A stretch of DNA of 26,735 nt from JBLHLB01 sp047618505 (lineage in GTDB: Bacteria > Planctomycetota > UBA1135 > GCA-002686595). The notes beneath the pieces are model-generated. The model worked only from the letters and a program-made list of their open reading frames with translations, ran no database searches and was not told where the DNA came from. Each line of letters begins with the position of its first letter. The first letter of the stretch is position 1. The stretch covers positions 1 to 26,735 of the forward strand of contig JBLHLB010000020.1 of assembly GCA_047618505.1 (NCBI GenBank), in the 5' to 3' direction. Positions 15,714 to 23,073 of this stretch are shown here, piece by piece. The position numbers were made by a program, and so were the translations under genes.

Positions 15714-16505
15714 TTAGGCTAAGACTTGGGCCGCAGCCTGTACAAGCCCGCGGAAGAAGGACAATCCTTCGCCCTCTTCACGGGCCTCCATTCGCGTCCA
15801 ACGCGGATGTTGCCAGGGGCTGAGATTGCGCTCGGGGTGCGGCATAAGACCCAGCACGCGACCGCTCGGGTCAGAAAGCCCAGCGATGCTGGCGGCCGAA
15901 CCATTGGGGTCCTCCGGATAGACCGCGGGGCCACCCTCGGGGGTGACATAGGTCAGAGCTATTTGCCCGGACTCGCGAAGTTCCGCCAGGGCGTCTTCAT
16001 TGCGCAGGACCAAGCGCCCCTCCGCGTGGGCAACGGGCACCGGCATCAGTCTTCCCGCCGGCAGCCAAGTTGCGTTACTCTCCTCGGAACGCAGGGTCAC
16101 CCAGCGACATTCGAATTTGGAGGAGGCGTTGTCCGTCAGGGACATGCTGCGCTCGGAGGCAGGCCGATCCGGTTGGAACAGCCCGAGTTCCACAAGAACT
16201 TGGAAGCCATTGCAGATGCCGACGATGTGTCCACCGTCGGAAATGAAGCGCTGCAGGTTGTCGAAGAGTCGGTGTTGGAGGAGCGCCCCGAGGACGCGGC
16301 CCGCAGCGATATAATCGCCGTAGCTGAAGCCGCCGGCCAGGATCAGGATCTGCGAATCCGACAACATGCCGGGATCCTTTACGAGGGCGTTGAGGTGCAC
16401 ACGCGTAGCGCTGGCTCCCGCAAGCTCGAGGGCCTGCACGGTCTCTTGGTCACAGTTCGTCCCCGCGGTGCGCAGGACGATGGCGTTTGCGATTGAGTCA
16501 GTCAT
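15714..16505 (-). CDS. purQ: FGAM synthase glutamine amidotransferase subunit
   Basis: 263 residues. It is a class I glutamine amidotransferase that releases ammonia from glutamine for PurL. The nucleophile Cys98 lies in GHIVGICNGFQVLVELGL, and the His223/Glu225 pair in LGLMPHPERN. The N-terminal VLRTAGTNCDQET is typical of PurQ. It is slightly longer than the usual 225-235 residues, closer to the forms found with fused or large PurL. The ATG overlaps the purL stop as ATGA (16502-16505), which implies translational coupling and a 1:1 complex. Confidence 0.94.
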   Translation of the reverse strand: MTDSIANAIVLRTAGTNCDQETVQALELAGASATRVHLNALVKDPGMLSDSQILILAGGFSYGDYIAAGRVLGALLQHRLFDNLQRFISDGGHIVGICNGFQVLVELGLFQPDRPASERSMSLTDNASSKFECRWVTLRSEESNATWLPAGRLMPVPVAHAEGRLVLRNEDALAELRESGQIALTYVTPEGGPAVYPEDPNGSAASIAGLSDPSGRVLGLMPHPERNLSPWQHPRWTRMEAREEGEGLSFFRGLVQAAAQVLA

Positions 16506-19500
16506 CCTTGAAAACCGCCCTGGTGAGCGCTGCGCAATTCGGTGAGGGGGAGCTTGATGAGCGGCGCGCCATCGACGCCATGAATGGTCAGGACCTGGTC
16601 CGCTACCACGTGACCGACGGCGGCGCAGGGCATCTCCGCCAGGACAGCTTCGAAGGTGTCGGCTTTGTCCTCGGAAACCTCCACGAGGAAGCGTGTGCAG
16701 GTCTCGGAGAAGAGTCGCATCGCGTCGCCGTTGCAGGCTTCGTCGGCACCGTCTTTGATAGGAATCTGGGCCAGTTCGATGGTCGCGCCAAGTTCACCGG
16801 CAAAGGCCATCTCAGCGGCTGCCGTGGCGAGACCGCCTTCGGATAGGTCGTGACAACTCGCCACGAGCTCGTTGCGCATGGCCTCATGAAGGAGCCGGAG
16901 CAGCGCCGGCGCGGACTCCAGATCCGGTGTCGGGACTCGCCCGCCCGCAAGGCCGAGGTGGGCCAGGTAGTGAGAACCGCCCAGCTCCTGATCCGTGGCA
17001 CCAACCAAGTACAGTCGGTTGCCGGCTCGCTTCAGGTCCATTGTGACTGATTGGCCGACCTCGGGCACGATTGCTAAGGCGGTGATCAGCATGGTAGGGG
17101 GGATCGAAAGTGTGCGATCCCCCACGCGGTACTCGTTGTTGAGCGAGTCCTTCCCGGAAACGAAAGGCGTGCGGTAGGCCATGGCCGCGTCGTGGCAAGC
17201 CTTGGAGGCGAGCACAAGGGAACCGAGACGATCTGGCTTGTCGCAGTTGCCCCAGGAGAAATTGTCGAGGATGGCCGCTTGATCCGGATCGGCGCCCACG
17301 GCGGTGACGTTGCGTAGCGCTTCATCGATGGCAGCAGCGGTCATGGCATAGGGATCCAAGACTCCATACTTAGGGTTGGCGCCGCAGGCGATTGCCGCGC
17401 CCTTGTTGGATGTGGCCAGGGGCTTGATCACGGCGGCATCACCGGGGCCATCGCCCTTGACGCCCACCAATGGCTTGACCACCGACGTGCCCTGAACTTC
17501 GTGGTCGTACTGGCGCACGATCCACTCCTTGCTGGCGATGTTGGGCGAGCAAAGGAGCGCCAGCAGCACCGCTTCGAAGTCGTCGCTGCGCGGGCAACCG
17601 GGGTCCGGCAGATCCGGCGCGCGCCAGACGGCTTTGCGCGTGGGGCGCGGCGTACCGTCGTGTAGGAATGACATGGAGAGATCCGCGACGACTTCACCGC
17701 CGTCCTTGACCACTAACTGCCCGCTGTCGGTAAAAGTTCCGATGACCGTTGCCTCGACATCTTCGGCGGCAAAGACTGCCAGGAGTTGCTCGACCTTTTC
17801 GGGCGGCACGGCCATCACCATGCGTTCCTGGGCTTCACTGATCCAAATCTCGTGTGAGGAGAGTCCGGCGTACTTGAGCGGCACTTGGTCAAGCTCCACT
17901 TCGCAGCCCGTGTGCTCGCCCATCTCGCCGACGGCGGAACTGAATCCACCGGCGCCGCAGTCGGTGATGCCGCGGTAGAGGCCCAGGTCGCGCGCTTGCA
18001 GCAAGCAATCCTGCACGCGTTTCTCGGTGATCGGATCACCGATCTGTACTGAGGCACCGGAGATCTCCTCGGATTCCTCAGAGAGTTCAATCGAGGAGAA
18101 GGTCGCCCCGTGGATTCCGTCGCGACCCGTACGTCCTCCTGCGGCGACGATAACGTCACCCGGCTGCACATCCTTTTGAGCCATTGAAGAAGGCAGCAAT
18201 CCAATGGTTCCCGCGTAGACCAAGGGGTTTGATGTGTAGCCCTCGTCAAACCACACGCCGCCGGAAACCGTGGGGATGCCCATACGGTTGCCGTAGTCAC
18301 GCACGCCGTCGACAACGCCCCGAAGGATGCGACGCGGGTGCATCGATCCCTTTGGCACCGCTTCACGGGGCAAGTCCATGGGGCCCACGAAGAAGCAGTC
18401 TGTGTTTGCGATGGGCAAGGCACCGAGTCCCGCGCCGAGCAGGTCGCGGATCACCCCGCCGATACCGGTTCCAGCTCCGCCGTAGGGATCGATGGCGCTG
18501 GGATGGTTGTGGGTCTCAACCTTGATGGCCAAGGCTTGGCCCTGGTCAAACTCGATGATGCCGGCGTTGTCGACAAAGACGCTCAGACACCAAGGTCGAT
18601 CCAAGGTGTGCGTTGCCTTTGCGATTGTGGACTTGAGCAGGTTGTCGATCAGCTCGACGTTCCCATCGGGGCCTTCGAATTCAATGATTCCGGTTAGCGT
18701 CTTGTGCTTGCAGTGCTCGCTCCAGGTCTGCGCAACGGTTTCCAGTTCGCAGGCCGAAGGCTCGCGCCCGAGGTCCTTGAAGTGTGCCTGGACGGCCAAC
18801 ATCTCGATCAGAGTTAGGCTGAGTTGGCCCTCCTTCGAGAGCCGTTCCAACTCGTTGTCATCAGCTCCCAGGAATTTGATCTCCACGCGTCCACGGGAAG
18901 ATGTCGGGAAGGGCGTGCCGTAGGGCAATTCCTCACGGTCAATGCGGACGACTTCAATCGTCTCGTTTGCAAGTACCTTGGATGCGGCCAGGGCCAAGTC
19001 AGCGGAGGAAAGCTCACTCCCAAATTCCCAGGCGCTGTAGGTCCCCACCCCCGGTTGACCGCTGTCCGGGACCAGGCCCTGTTTGACAAGCAATTCATCC
19101 ACCGTCGTAGCGATGGGATCCATTACACCGGGACGGCGTTGCACCAAGACGCGGTGACGCGCGCTGCTGGGCGGATCGAGGGGCTGCCCCGGTGCGCCAA
19201 TTCGGAAGCTCTGGACGACCGGATCGCACAACAGTCCAGCTGCGATGCGCCGCACTGTGGCTTCGTCGTACTCGGGTGAAAGCAGGTATCCCACGCCGAC
19301 ACGCAGTCCTTCGGCCCCCGTAACGCCCAGCTCACCGAGGGCCTGGAGCGCGTGCTCCCCCCGGGGGTCATCAAGGTCGGGGCGGCGGAGAACTTCCACG
19401 CGCCAGGCCTTGGGCCAGGAGTTGGCGCTGGCGCCAGGGGTCAATGAGCTGCTGGGGGAGCCAGTGCTCTCACTTGTCACTGTGTCTGTCACGGCGGAAT

Positions 19501-19528
19501 TGCCTGGGAACTCGGGGGAGGGGGTCAT
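16502..19528 (-). CDS. purL: FGAM synthase large subunit with two N-terminal PurS-like domains
   Basis: 1008 residues from ATG 19528. It converts FGAR to FGAM with ATP and ammonia in purine synthesis. Residues about 42-110 (WRVEVLRRPDLDDPRGEHAL ... LRVGVGY ... LLCDPVVQSFRI) look like PurS. Residues about 125-196 (HRVLVQRRPGVMDP ... VLANETIEVVRID) look like a second PurS. The PurL core follows, with TVAQTWSEHCKHKT (about 265-278), VETHNHPSAIDPYGGAGTGI split over two motifs, the second-half GRTGRDGIHGATFSS and GKDSLNNEY. A separate PurQ is encoded next. The start is uncertain because the frame is open to GTG 19852; the region before ATG 19528 is proline/arginine-rich and has no family similarity. 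Confidence 0.93.
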   Translation of the reverse strand: MTPSPEFPGNSAVTDTVTSESTGSPSSSLTPGASANSWPKAWRVEVLRRPDLDDPRGEHALQALGELGVTGAEGLRVGVGYLLSPEYDEATVRRIAAGLLCDPVVQSFRIGAPGQPLDPPSSARHRVLVQRRPGVMDPIATTVDELLVKQGLVPDSGQPGVGTYSAWEFGSELSSADLALAASKVLANETIEVVRIDREELPYGTPFPTSSRGRVEIKFLGADDNELERLSKEGQLSLTLIEMLAVQAHFKDLGREPSACELETVAQTWSEHCKHKTLTGIIEFEGPDGNVELIDNLLKSTIAKATHTLDRPWCLSVFVDNAGIIEFDQGQALAIKVETHNHPSAIDPYGGAGTGIGGVIRDLLGAGLGALPIANTDCFFVGPMDLPREAVPKGSMHPRRILRGVVDGVRDYGNRMGIPTVSGGVWFDEGYTSNPLVYAGTIGLLPSSMAQKDVQPGDVIVAAGGRTGRDGIHGATFSSIELSEESEEISGASVQIGDPITEKRVQDCLLQARDLGLYRGITDCGAGGFSSAVGEMGEHTGCEVELDQVPLKYAGLSSHEIWISEAQERMVMAVPPEKVEQLLAVFAAEDVEATVIGTFTDSGQLVVKDGGEVVADLSMSFLHDGTPRPTRKAVWRAPDLPDPGCPRSDDFEAVLLALLCSPNIASKEWIVRQYDHEVQGTSVVKPLVGVKGDGPGDAAVIKPLATSNKGAAIACGANPKYGVLDPYAMTAAAIDEALRNVTAVGADPDQAAILDNFSWGNCDKPDRLGSLVLASKACHDAAMAYRTPFVSGKDSLNNEYRVGDRTLSIPPTMLITALAIVPEVGQSVTMDLKRAGNRLYLVGATDQELGGSHYLAHLGLAGGRVPTPDLESAPALLRLLHEAMRNELVASCHDLSEGGLATAAAEMAFAGELGATIELAQIPIKDGADEACNGDAMRLFSETCTRFLVEVSEDKADTFEAVLAEMPCAAVGHVVADQVLTIHGVDGAPLIKLPLTELRSAHQGGFQG

Positions 19529-19934
19529 TCTCAACGGAGGGTCGCTGAACGGGGGAGGTGGAGTCGTGGCCCCCTTTGGATTCTTTCCACGTCGGGGGGG
19601 GATCAGGATAACGGGCGCGGGCCAGCGCAAGAAGTGAGGAGGCGCTGCAGGTCGCTCCTGTGTGCGACTTTCCAGATGCAGGGCCCTCCGGCTGTCCCAG
19701 GGGAGGTGCGCTGTGGCGCCAGGACCCTGGGAGTCCCAAATCGGGCCTCCAACGGCCCTGGGGGATTGCAGTAAAGGATGGGGGCGGCGGCCTGTTGCGC
19801 TCGGGCGCCTGATCCGCGAGCATGACCGCCCCTGGCCGAAGTCCGGCCCCACATGATGGCCCTTGCTCCCCGAATAGGAGTGCGAATTCGGCCTACGGCA
19901 GTGTTGAATCTGCCATCGTGTCTCACCTGCAACC
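19529..19934. other. Divergent purL/accA spacer without a gene
   Basis: This 406-bp stretch separates the diverging purL and accA starts and must hold both promoters. I see no convincing -35/-10 pair, riboswitch or repeat other than the short duplication at 19917-19944. It has several G runs of 6-8, and the purL frame stays open through most of it, probably because of base composition. Confidence 0.5.
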
Positions 19935-19944
19935 GTGTCTCACC
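19917..19944 (+). repeat. 17-bp offset duplication at the accA start
   Basis: CGTGTCTCACC occurs at 19917 and again at 19934, so the GTG start of accA is preceded by an out-of-frame copy of itself. The upstream GTG opens a 23-codon frame that stops at TGA 19987-19989. Confidence 0.6.
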
Positions 19945-20984
19945 AACAGGTTGCGTCCCAATTCATTCAGTCACTCTGTGCCCTCTTGAGCGACAAGCCC
20001 ACATCAAGCAACGACGCCGGCGGCGGACTTGCCTTCGAACGCCCCATCCGAGAGATCGAAGAAACGATCGCGGAGCTGGAGGCCCTGGCCGAGTCGACCA
20101 ATCTTGACCTCGCTAGCGAGATCAAGAGTAGGCGTGAAGAGCGCGAAGAAAAACTGCGCAAGGTCTACGACGAGTTGACCCCTTGGCAGCGCGTTAACGT
20201 CGCACGCCACCCCCAGCGCCCCGTGGCGACGGATTACATTGCCTATTGCTTTAGCGATTTCATCGAGCTCCACGGTGATCGGACCTTCGGGGATGATCGA
20301 GCAATCGTCACAGGTCTCGGCATCTTTTGCGGGCGCCGCGTACTGATGGTGGGGCACCGTAAGGGCCGCACAACCAAGGAGCGCTTGGATTGTAATTTCG
20401 GTTGCGCCCATCCGGAGGGCTACCGCAAGGCGCTGCGCAAGATGAAGTTGGCGGCCAAGCTCGGAATCCCGATCATCTCCCTCGTGAACACCCCCGGCGC
20501 CTACCCCGGCATCGGTGCAGAGGAGCGCGGCCAGGCCATGGCCATTGCCGAGAATATTCAGGCGATGTTCACCCTTGAGGTTCCGATCATCGTTGTGATC
20601 ATCGGCGAAGGTGGCTCAGGCGGTGCCCTGGGCATCGGCATCGGCGATCGCGTTCTGATGCTGGAGCACGCCTACTACTCTGTGATCAGTCCCGAGGGTT
20701 GCGCTGCAATCCTCTGGAAGAACGGAGAGCGATCTCCGGAAGCCGCCGAAGCGTTGCGCCTGACCTCTGCGGATCTGGATGGCTTGGGGGTCATTGACGG
20801 GATCATCAAGGAGCCCCTGGGCGGAGCTCATCGCGATCAAGAGGGTGCCATGACGGAATTCCTGCAGGTCATGACCCGCCAACTCGATGAGCTTGAAAAG
20901 CTGCCCGTGGACGAGTTGCTGCGTCAGCGGCGAGAGAAGTACCGGCGCATGGCGGCTATCGAAGGCCGCTTTCCGGTGGCCTAG
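19935..20984 (+). CDS. accA: Acetyl-CoA carboxylase carboxyltransferase subunit alpha
   Basis: 349 residues from GTG 19935. With AccD it transfers carboxyl from biotin to acetyl-CoA, making malonyl-CoA for fatty acids. The family start LAFERPIREIEETIAELE is at about 32-49, then WQRVNVARHPQRP, DFIELHGDRTFGDD, GHRKGRTTKERLDCNFG, NTPGAYPGIGAEERGQ, the oxyanion-hole GEGGSGGALGIGIGDRVLMLEHAYYSVISPEGCA over two motifs, and a helical tail. The domain is complete. The start is uncertain: TTG 19986 would give an N-terminus MSDKP and 332 residues, nearer the usual length. Neither start has a clear ribosome site. No accD lies next to it. Confidence 0.95.
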   Translation: MSHQQVASQFIQSLCALLSDKPTSSNDAGGGLAFERPIREIEETIAELEALAESTNLDLASEIKSRREEREEKLRKVYDELTPWQRVNVARHPQRPVATDYIAYCFSDFIELHGDRTFGDDRAIVTGLGIFCGRRVLMVGHRKGRTTKERLDCNFGCAHPEGYRKALRKMKLAAKLGIPIISLVNTPGAYPGIGAEERGQAMAIAENIQAMFTLEVPIIVVIIGEGGSGGALGIGIGDRVLMLEHAYYSVISPEGCAAILWKNGERSPEAAEALRLTSADLDGLGVIDGIIKEPLGGAHRDQEGAMTEFLQVMTRQLDELEKLPVDELLRQRREKYRRMAAIEGRFPVA

Positions 20985-21003
20985 ACGACCCCATGCCCGG
21001 GCA

Positions 21004-21033
21004 GGCCCCGCATCCGGCCCCGCATCCGGCCCC
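21004..21033. repeat. 12-bp tandem repeat after accA
   Basis: GGCCCCGCATCC occurs twice in direct succession, then GGCCCC. It starts 20 bp after the accA stop. Non-coding; no function can be assigned. Confidence 0.75.
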
Positions 21034-21048
21034 GGCAAGGGCAAGCCA

Positions 21049-21065
21049 GGGGAAATTAATTCCCC
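21049..21065. terminator. Possible hairpin terminator of accA
   Basis: A 6-bp stem GGGGAA/TTCCCC with an AT loop lies 64 bp after the accA stop. The missing T tract makes a factor-independent terminator doubtful; an operator is an alternative. Confidence 0.25.
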
Positions 21066-21310
21066 CCTCGGGCGCTGCGCGGCATGAACTCGGGCGGCTG
21101 CCTCACATGAATGTGCAGATAATCTTCCCGGATGCCAACGGCAGCCGAAGGGGACCGTAGGACCTGGCGTCTCCAGATCCTATGGTCCGTTCACAAGCAT
21201 CCACCGTTCAAAGCCCGTCCACCCGGTCCAGGCTTCAGAAGCCCAGAGAGCCGCGCTCACGCTTGGGCCATTCTGAACTTGGCCCCCAGGGTTGCCCCCG
21301 GGTGACCTCC

Positions 21311-22075
21311 ATGGCACAGATCGCTGTGCCGGATGCCCTTGCCGTCATGCCTCGCCCGGACCAAACGCCCAACGACAATCCGCCTGGGGATCTGCGTGCG
21401 CGGGAGAAGGCCAGGGATCACGAGTTGATACGCAATGCTCAGGCTGGAGACCAAGATGCCTTTGCCAGGCTTGTCTCGCGGCATGAAGCCCGTGCAATGC
21501 GCGTTGCCTGGGGTCTGGTTGGCAATCGCGAGGATGCCCGCGATATCGCCCAGGATGGCTTCCTGCGGGTCTTCAAGAGCCTGGAGCGATTTGACTTCAA
21601 GCACGAATTCACGACATGGCTGTACCGCATTGTGACCAACCTCTCGATTGACCACCTACGCAAGAAGCGGCCGGTGTTATCGACGGGGCAGCTGGGGGGG
21701 GGAGAGGATGCGCCCCCCTTTGAACTTGAGGATGAGGATGCACCGCGGCCTTCGGCCCGTTTAGAAAGCGAAGAGACCGCGGGCCTTGTACGTGACTGCA
21801 TCGAGTCCCTGCCCGAGCACTTCAGCTCGGTCCTGCTCCTGCGCGAACTGGAAGGCCTGCCGTGCAAGGACATCTCGGACATTGTGGGGGCGACGCAGGT
21901 GACCGTTCGCTGGCGGCTACACCGTGGACGCAAGCTCTTCCAGGACGAATGGGAACGTCGCCACCGCGCGGTAATGAGCGACAAGAGCGGGGCTGCCGCG
22001 GAGCTTCGGACGACCGAGGCAACTGGCTCATCCGCCTCCAGTTTGGGCCAATCCAAGTCGGGCCAGTCTCAGTAG
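21311..22075 (+). CDS. ECF-type RNA polymerase sigma factor
   Basis: 254 residues from ATG 21311. Sigma region 2 (about residues 45-120 in this frame) reads FARLVSRHEARAMRVAWGLV, DIAQDGFLRVFKSLERFD and FTTWLYRIVTNLSIDHLRKK. An acidic linker follows. Region 4 reads CIESLPEHFSSVLLLRELEGL and ATQVTVRWRLHRGRKLF, with a helix-turn-helix. Regions 1 and 3 are absent, as in extracytoplasmic-function (RpoE-like) sigma factors, which direct polymerase to stress or envelope regulons. An unstructured tail of about 40 residues is rich in Ser and Gln. The start is uncertain: ATG 21182 and ATG 21347 are also in frame and none has a clear ribosome site. The anti-sigma gene follows after 12 bp. Confidence 0.9.
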   Translation: MAQIAVPDALAVMPRPDQTPNDNPPGDLRAREKARDHELIRNAQAGDQDAFARLVSRHEARAMRVAWGLVGNREDARDIAQDGFLRVFKSLERFDFKHEFTTWLYRIVTNLSIDHLRKKRPVLSTGQLGGGEDAPPFELEDEDAPRPSARLESEETAGLVRDCIESLPEHFSSVLLLRELEGLPCKDISDIVGATQVTVRWRLHRGRKLFQDEWERRHRAVMSDKSGAAAELRTTEATGSSASSLGQSKSGQSQ

Positions 22076-22087
22076 GAACCAACGGTC

Positions 22088-22798
22088 ATGGAACATCGAG
22101 ATCAATTCAACGCACCACTCTCTTGCGAAGACTACCAAGGGGAGATTCCCCTGGTGGTCGGCGGTGACCTAGAGCCGGAGATCATGGATCTTCTCGTGGC
22201 GCACCTGGCGGAGTGTGATCCCTGTGCGGACCTCACGGCCGAGGCGGCGCGGGTTCGCGACGTTCTCCTAGAGGGACTCTCCCTCGGCGCGGAGCAGTGG
22301 AAGGAGCCGAGCCTATGGCCAGGGATTGCGGCGGCCATGGGGGCCGGTGTCAATCCGCTCATTCCGCGATTAGAGGATCACCAAGCGAGGGACCCCCGCT
22401 CCCGGACTGCGGGTCGGTTGCGGCTCCTCGCTCGTCCGGCACGTTATGCTGGCCTTGTGGCGGTAGCCGCGACGCTTCTCTTTCTGTTCAAGCCCTGGAG
22501 TTCGGAACAGCCCATCGGGGGACCAAATCAGCCCAACCCCGCGGTCGCCGATTCAGAAGACCAGCTTCCGAATGGCGCTGCAGTCGTGCCCGGAGGAGAT
22601 GCCACGACCCTGGCCAGTGTTGGAACCGTTGGATTGCCCGCGGACGCCATTCCAGCCGGGTTGGTGCCCCTGACAGCACGCGATATTCAGGAGCTATCGG
22701 AGGCCGCACCCCTTTGGGTCGATTCGAGCCGTAGTGATGGCGTCCTAAGGATTCGCCAGGGGCAGGGCCAAACGTTGGCGAGTTTCCCGGCGCGCTAG
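22088..22798 (+). CDS. Zinc-finger anti-sigma factor, single-span membrane protein
   Basis: 236 residues. An N-terminal ZAS-type anti-sigma domain has Cys13 and HLAECDPC (His39, Cys43, Cys46), the H-x3-C-x2-C zinc signature. A membrane helix lies at about 119-135 (YAGLVAVAATLLFLF), followed by an extracytoplasmic tail of about 100 residues with no known domain. It would hold the sigma factor encoded immediately upstream at the membrane until a signal releases it. AGGAA overlaps the sigma stop codon and serves as its ribosome site, so the two are coupled. The stop TAG lies within palindromic element copy 3. Confidence 0.85.
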   Translation: MEHRDQFNAPLSCEDYQGEIPLVVGGDLEPEIMDLLVAHLAECDPCADLTAEAARVRDVLLEGLSLGAEQWKEPSLWPGIAAAMGAGVNPLIPRLEDHQARDPRSRTAGRLRLLARPARYAGLVAVAATLLFLFKPWSSEQPIGGPNQPNPAVADSEDQLPNGAAVVPGGDATTLASVGTVGLPADAIPAGLVPLTARDIQELSEAAPLWVDSSRSDGVLRIRQGQGQTLASFPAR

Positions 22799-22993
22799 TC
22801 GTCCGTTTAAAAACAGTAGCTTCCCGATTGGTCTCCCGGGATCGCCTGGCAAGGCGACAGGTTCCCCACGTAGCTGTATTTGTACCTGCACGAGTGGTTC
22901 TGGCAGGGGTGGTTCAGGCAACGCAGCCAGGCGATTCGTGGGGCCAAGCATGGGCCCGAGCGGAGAGCTGTTGTCTTTCGGGCAGGCTGCTAG
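22795..22993. repeat. Palindromic element copy 3 (199 bp, CTAG-bounded)
   Basis: Same family and orientation as 13561-13738. Outer arms (CGTCCGTTTAAAAACAGTAG at left; the right arm ends GGCAGGCTGCTAG) and the nested arms around CGCCTGGC/CAGGCGATTCGTG are recognisable but diverged. It is longer than copy 2 because of about 6 bp and about 15 bp extra in the centre, the latter a partial duplication of GTGGTTC.GGCA. The left CTAG overlaps the anti-sigma stop (TAG 22796-22798). The right boundary forms the 12-bp palindrome GCTGCTAGCAGC. Confidence 0.82.
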
Positions 22994-23025
22994 CAGCCTC
23001 GATTCAATAGCGGTCCCCGCGCGCG

Positions 23026-23073
23026 ATTGGCCACTGTTTAGCTATTGGCCACTGTTTATCTATTGGCCACTGT
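23026..23073. repeat. 18-bp tandem repeat spanning the stop codon of the TPR lipoprotein
   Basis: ATTGGCCACTGTTTA plus 3 bp occurs at 23026, 23044 and, truncated, at 23062. The period of 18 is six codons. On the minus strand each full boundary encodes NSGQ-stop in the same frame as the upstream protein, so the stop codon is duplicated; the outermost unit reads TCG instead of TAG. Confidence 0.85.

Larger units (their letters stand above)
20985..21310. other. accA to sigma-factor spacer with small repeats
   Basis: This 326-bp stretch has no supported gene. It contains the 12-bp tandem repeat at 21004-21033 and a hairpin GGGGAA-ATTAA-TTCCCC at 21049-21065 that lacks a T tract. The sigma-factor frame is open from 21182. 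The promoter of the sigma operon should be here but is not recognisable. Confidence 0.5.

Noticed and set aside
15726..16496. 256-residue plus-strand ORF
   Set aside because: Exactly antisense to purQ, whose catalytic motifs are clear; no similarity of its own.
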